From Acinetobacter sp. ANC 5054 (GTDB lineage Bacteria > Pseudomonadota > Gammaproteobacteria > Pseudomonadales > Moraxellaceae), in NCBI RefSeq assembly GCF_002135295.1, contig NZ_NEGG01000016.1, forward strand, positions 1-64,000: a stretch of 64,000 nucleotides of DNA. The letters run 5' to 3'. The notes under the pieces were generated by a model. The model had not been told where the DNA came from, did no database searches, and saw only the letters and a list, made by a program, of their open reading frames with translations. Of this stretch, positions 63,867-64,000 are shown in pieces. Each line of letters opens with the position of its first letter. Position 1 is the stretch's first letter. Made by a program: the position numbers and the translations under genes.

Positions 63867-64000
63867 CTGTATTTACCTCAATGAAACATATGCAAAATCG
63901 TATTATAAACAGCTAACCGTATTTTTAGCCCTTTCTTTTGATTGAACTGCAAGGCTATACCAAAAATAGGCTGCTCATAATCACAAATTGATTTAGAAGT

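Overview
The window is chromosomal DNA of a gammaproteobacterium that is almost certainly an Acinetobacter. The evidence is the gene order tRNA-Gln / prs / rplY / pth, a PAP2 phosphatase gene followed by a complete adeIJK-type RND efflux operon, an rpoD product of 628 residues, an ABZJ_00895-like membrane protein, and the AT-rich coding style with short, strong hairpin terminators. I cannot name the species. It does not look like a plasmid or prophage; nearly all of it is core chromosome.

Layout. 1-2.8 kb: two identical tRNA-Gln genes, then prs, rplY, pth and panD. 2.9-8.8 kb: a membrane gene pair (GDYXXLXY and DUF2157/DUF4401), an FMN riboswitch with ribB, a LysE-type exporter, a DUF1289 gene and trhO. 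9-17.4 kb: small membrane proteins, DedA, a YecA-like protein, rpoD with a long leader, ybeD-lipB, and an SCP2-like/iron alcohol dehydrogenase pair. 17.6-28.2 kb: an APC permease, then a mostly minus-strand run (trmL, cysG, serS, two envelope genes including lolA, a collagen-like trimeric autotransporter, rpmA, rplU). 28.6-38.4 kb: ispB, a Gcr-family membrane protein, PAP2 and adeIJK. 38.5-44.9 kb: two YbjQ-family genes, three minus-strand genes and valS.

45.0-49.6 kb is the accessory part: an AT-rich KAP-family NTPase gene, two 111-bp hairpin-rich repeats, a DUF559 (Vsr-like) endonuclease gene, a duplicated lipoprotein gene whose second copy is broken by an amber codon, a truncated second DUF559 copy, and a third, larger repeat element. 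This island is my best candidate for an undescribed system: a repeat family that travels with a DUF559 nuclease.

49.6-64 kb: a J-domain protein, a glutaminase-STAS fusion, two membrane diguanylate cyclases, a second-type peptide deformylase, an MFS transporter, several small hypotheticals, a crotonase/hydrolase/TetR cluster, a GNAT acetyltransferase and an FKBP isomerase.

Functional themes are nucleotide and cofactor supply (prs, panD, ribB, lipB, cysG), translation (rplY, pth, rplU, rpmA, serS, valS, trmL, trhO, def, tRNA-Gln), envelope and drug efflux (lolA, adeIJK, PAP2, DedA, the autotransporter) and c-di-GMP signalling. Start codons were moved from the longest open frame wherever a ribosome binding site, a terminator or family length argued for it; those changes are stated per gene.
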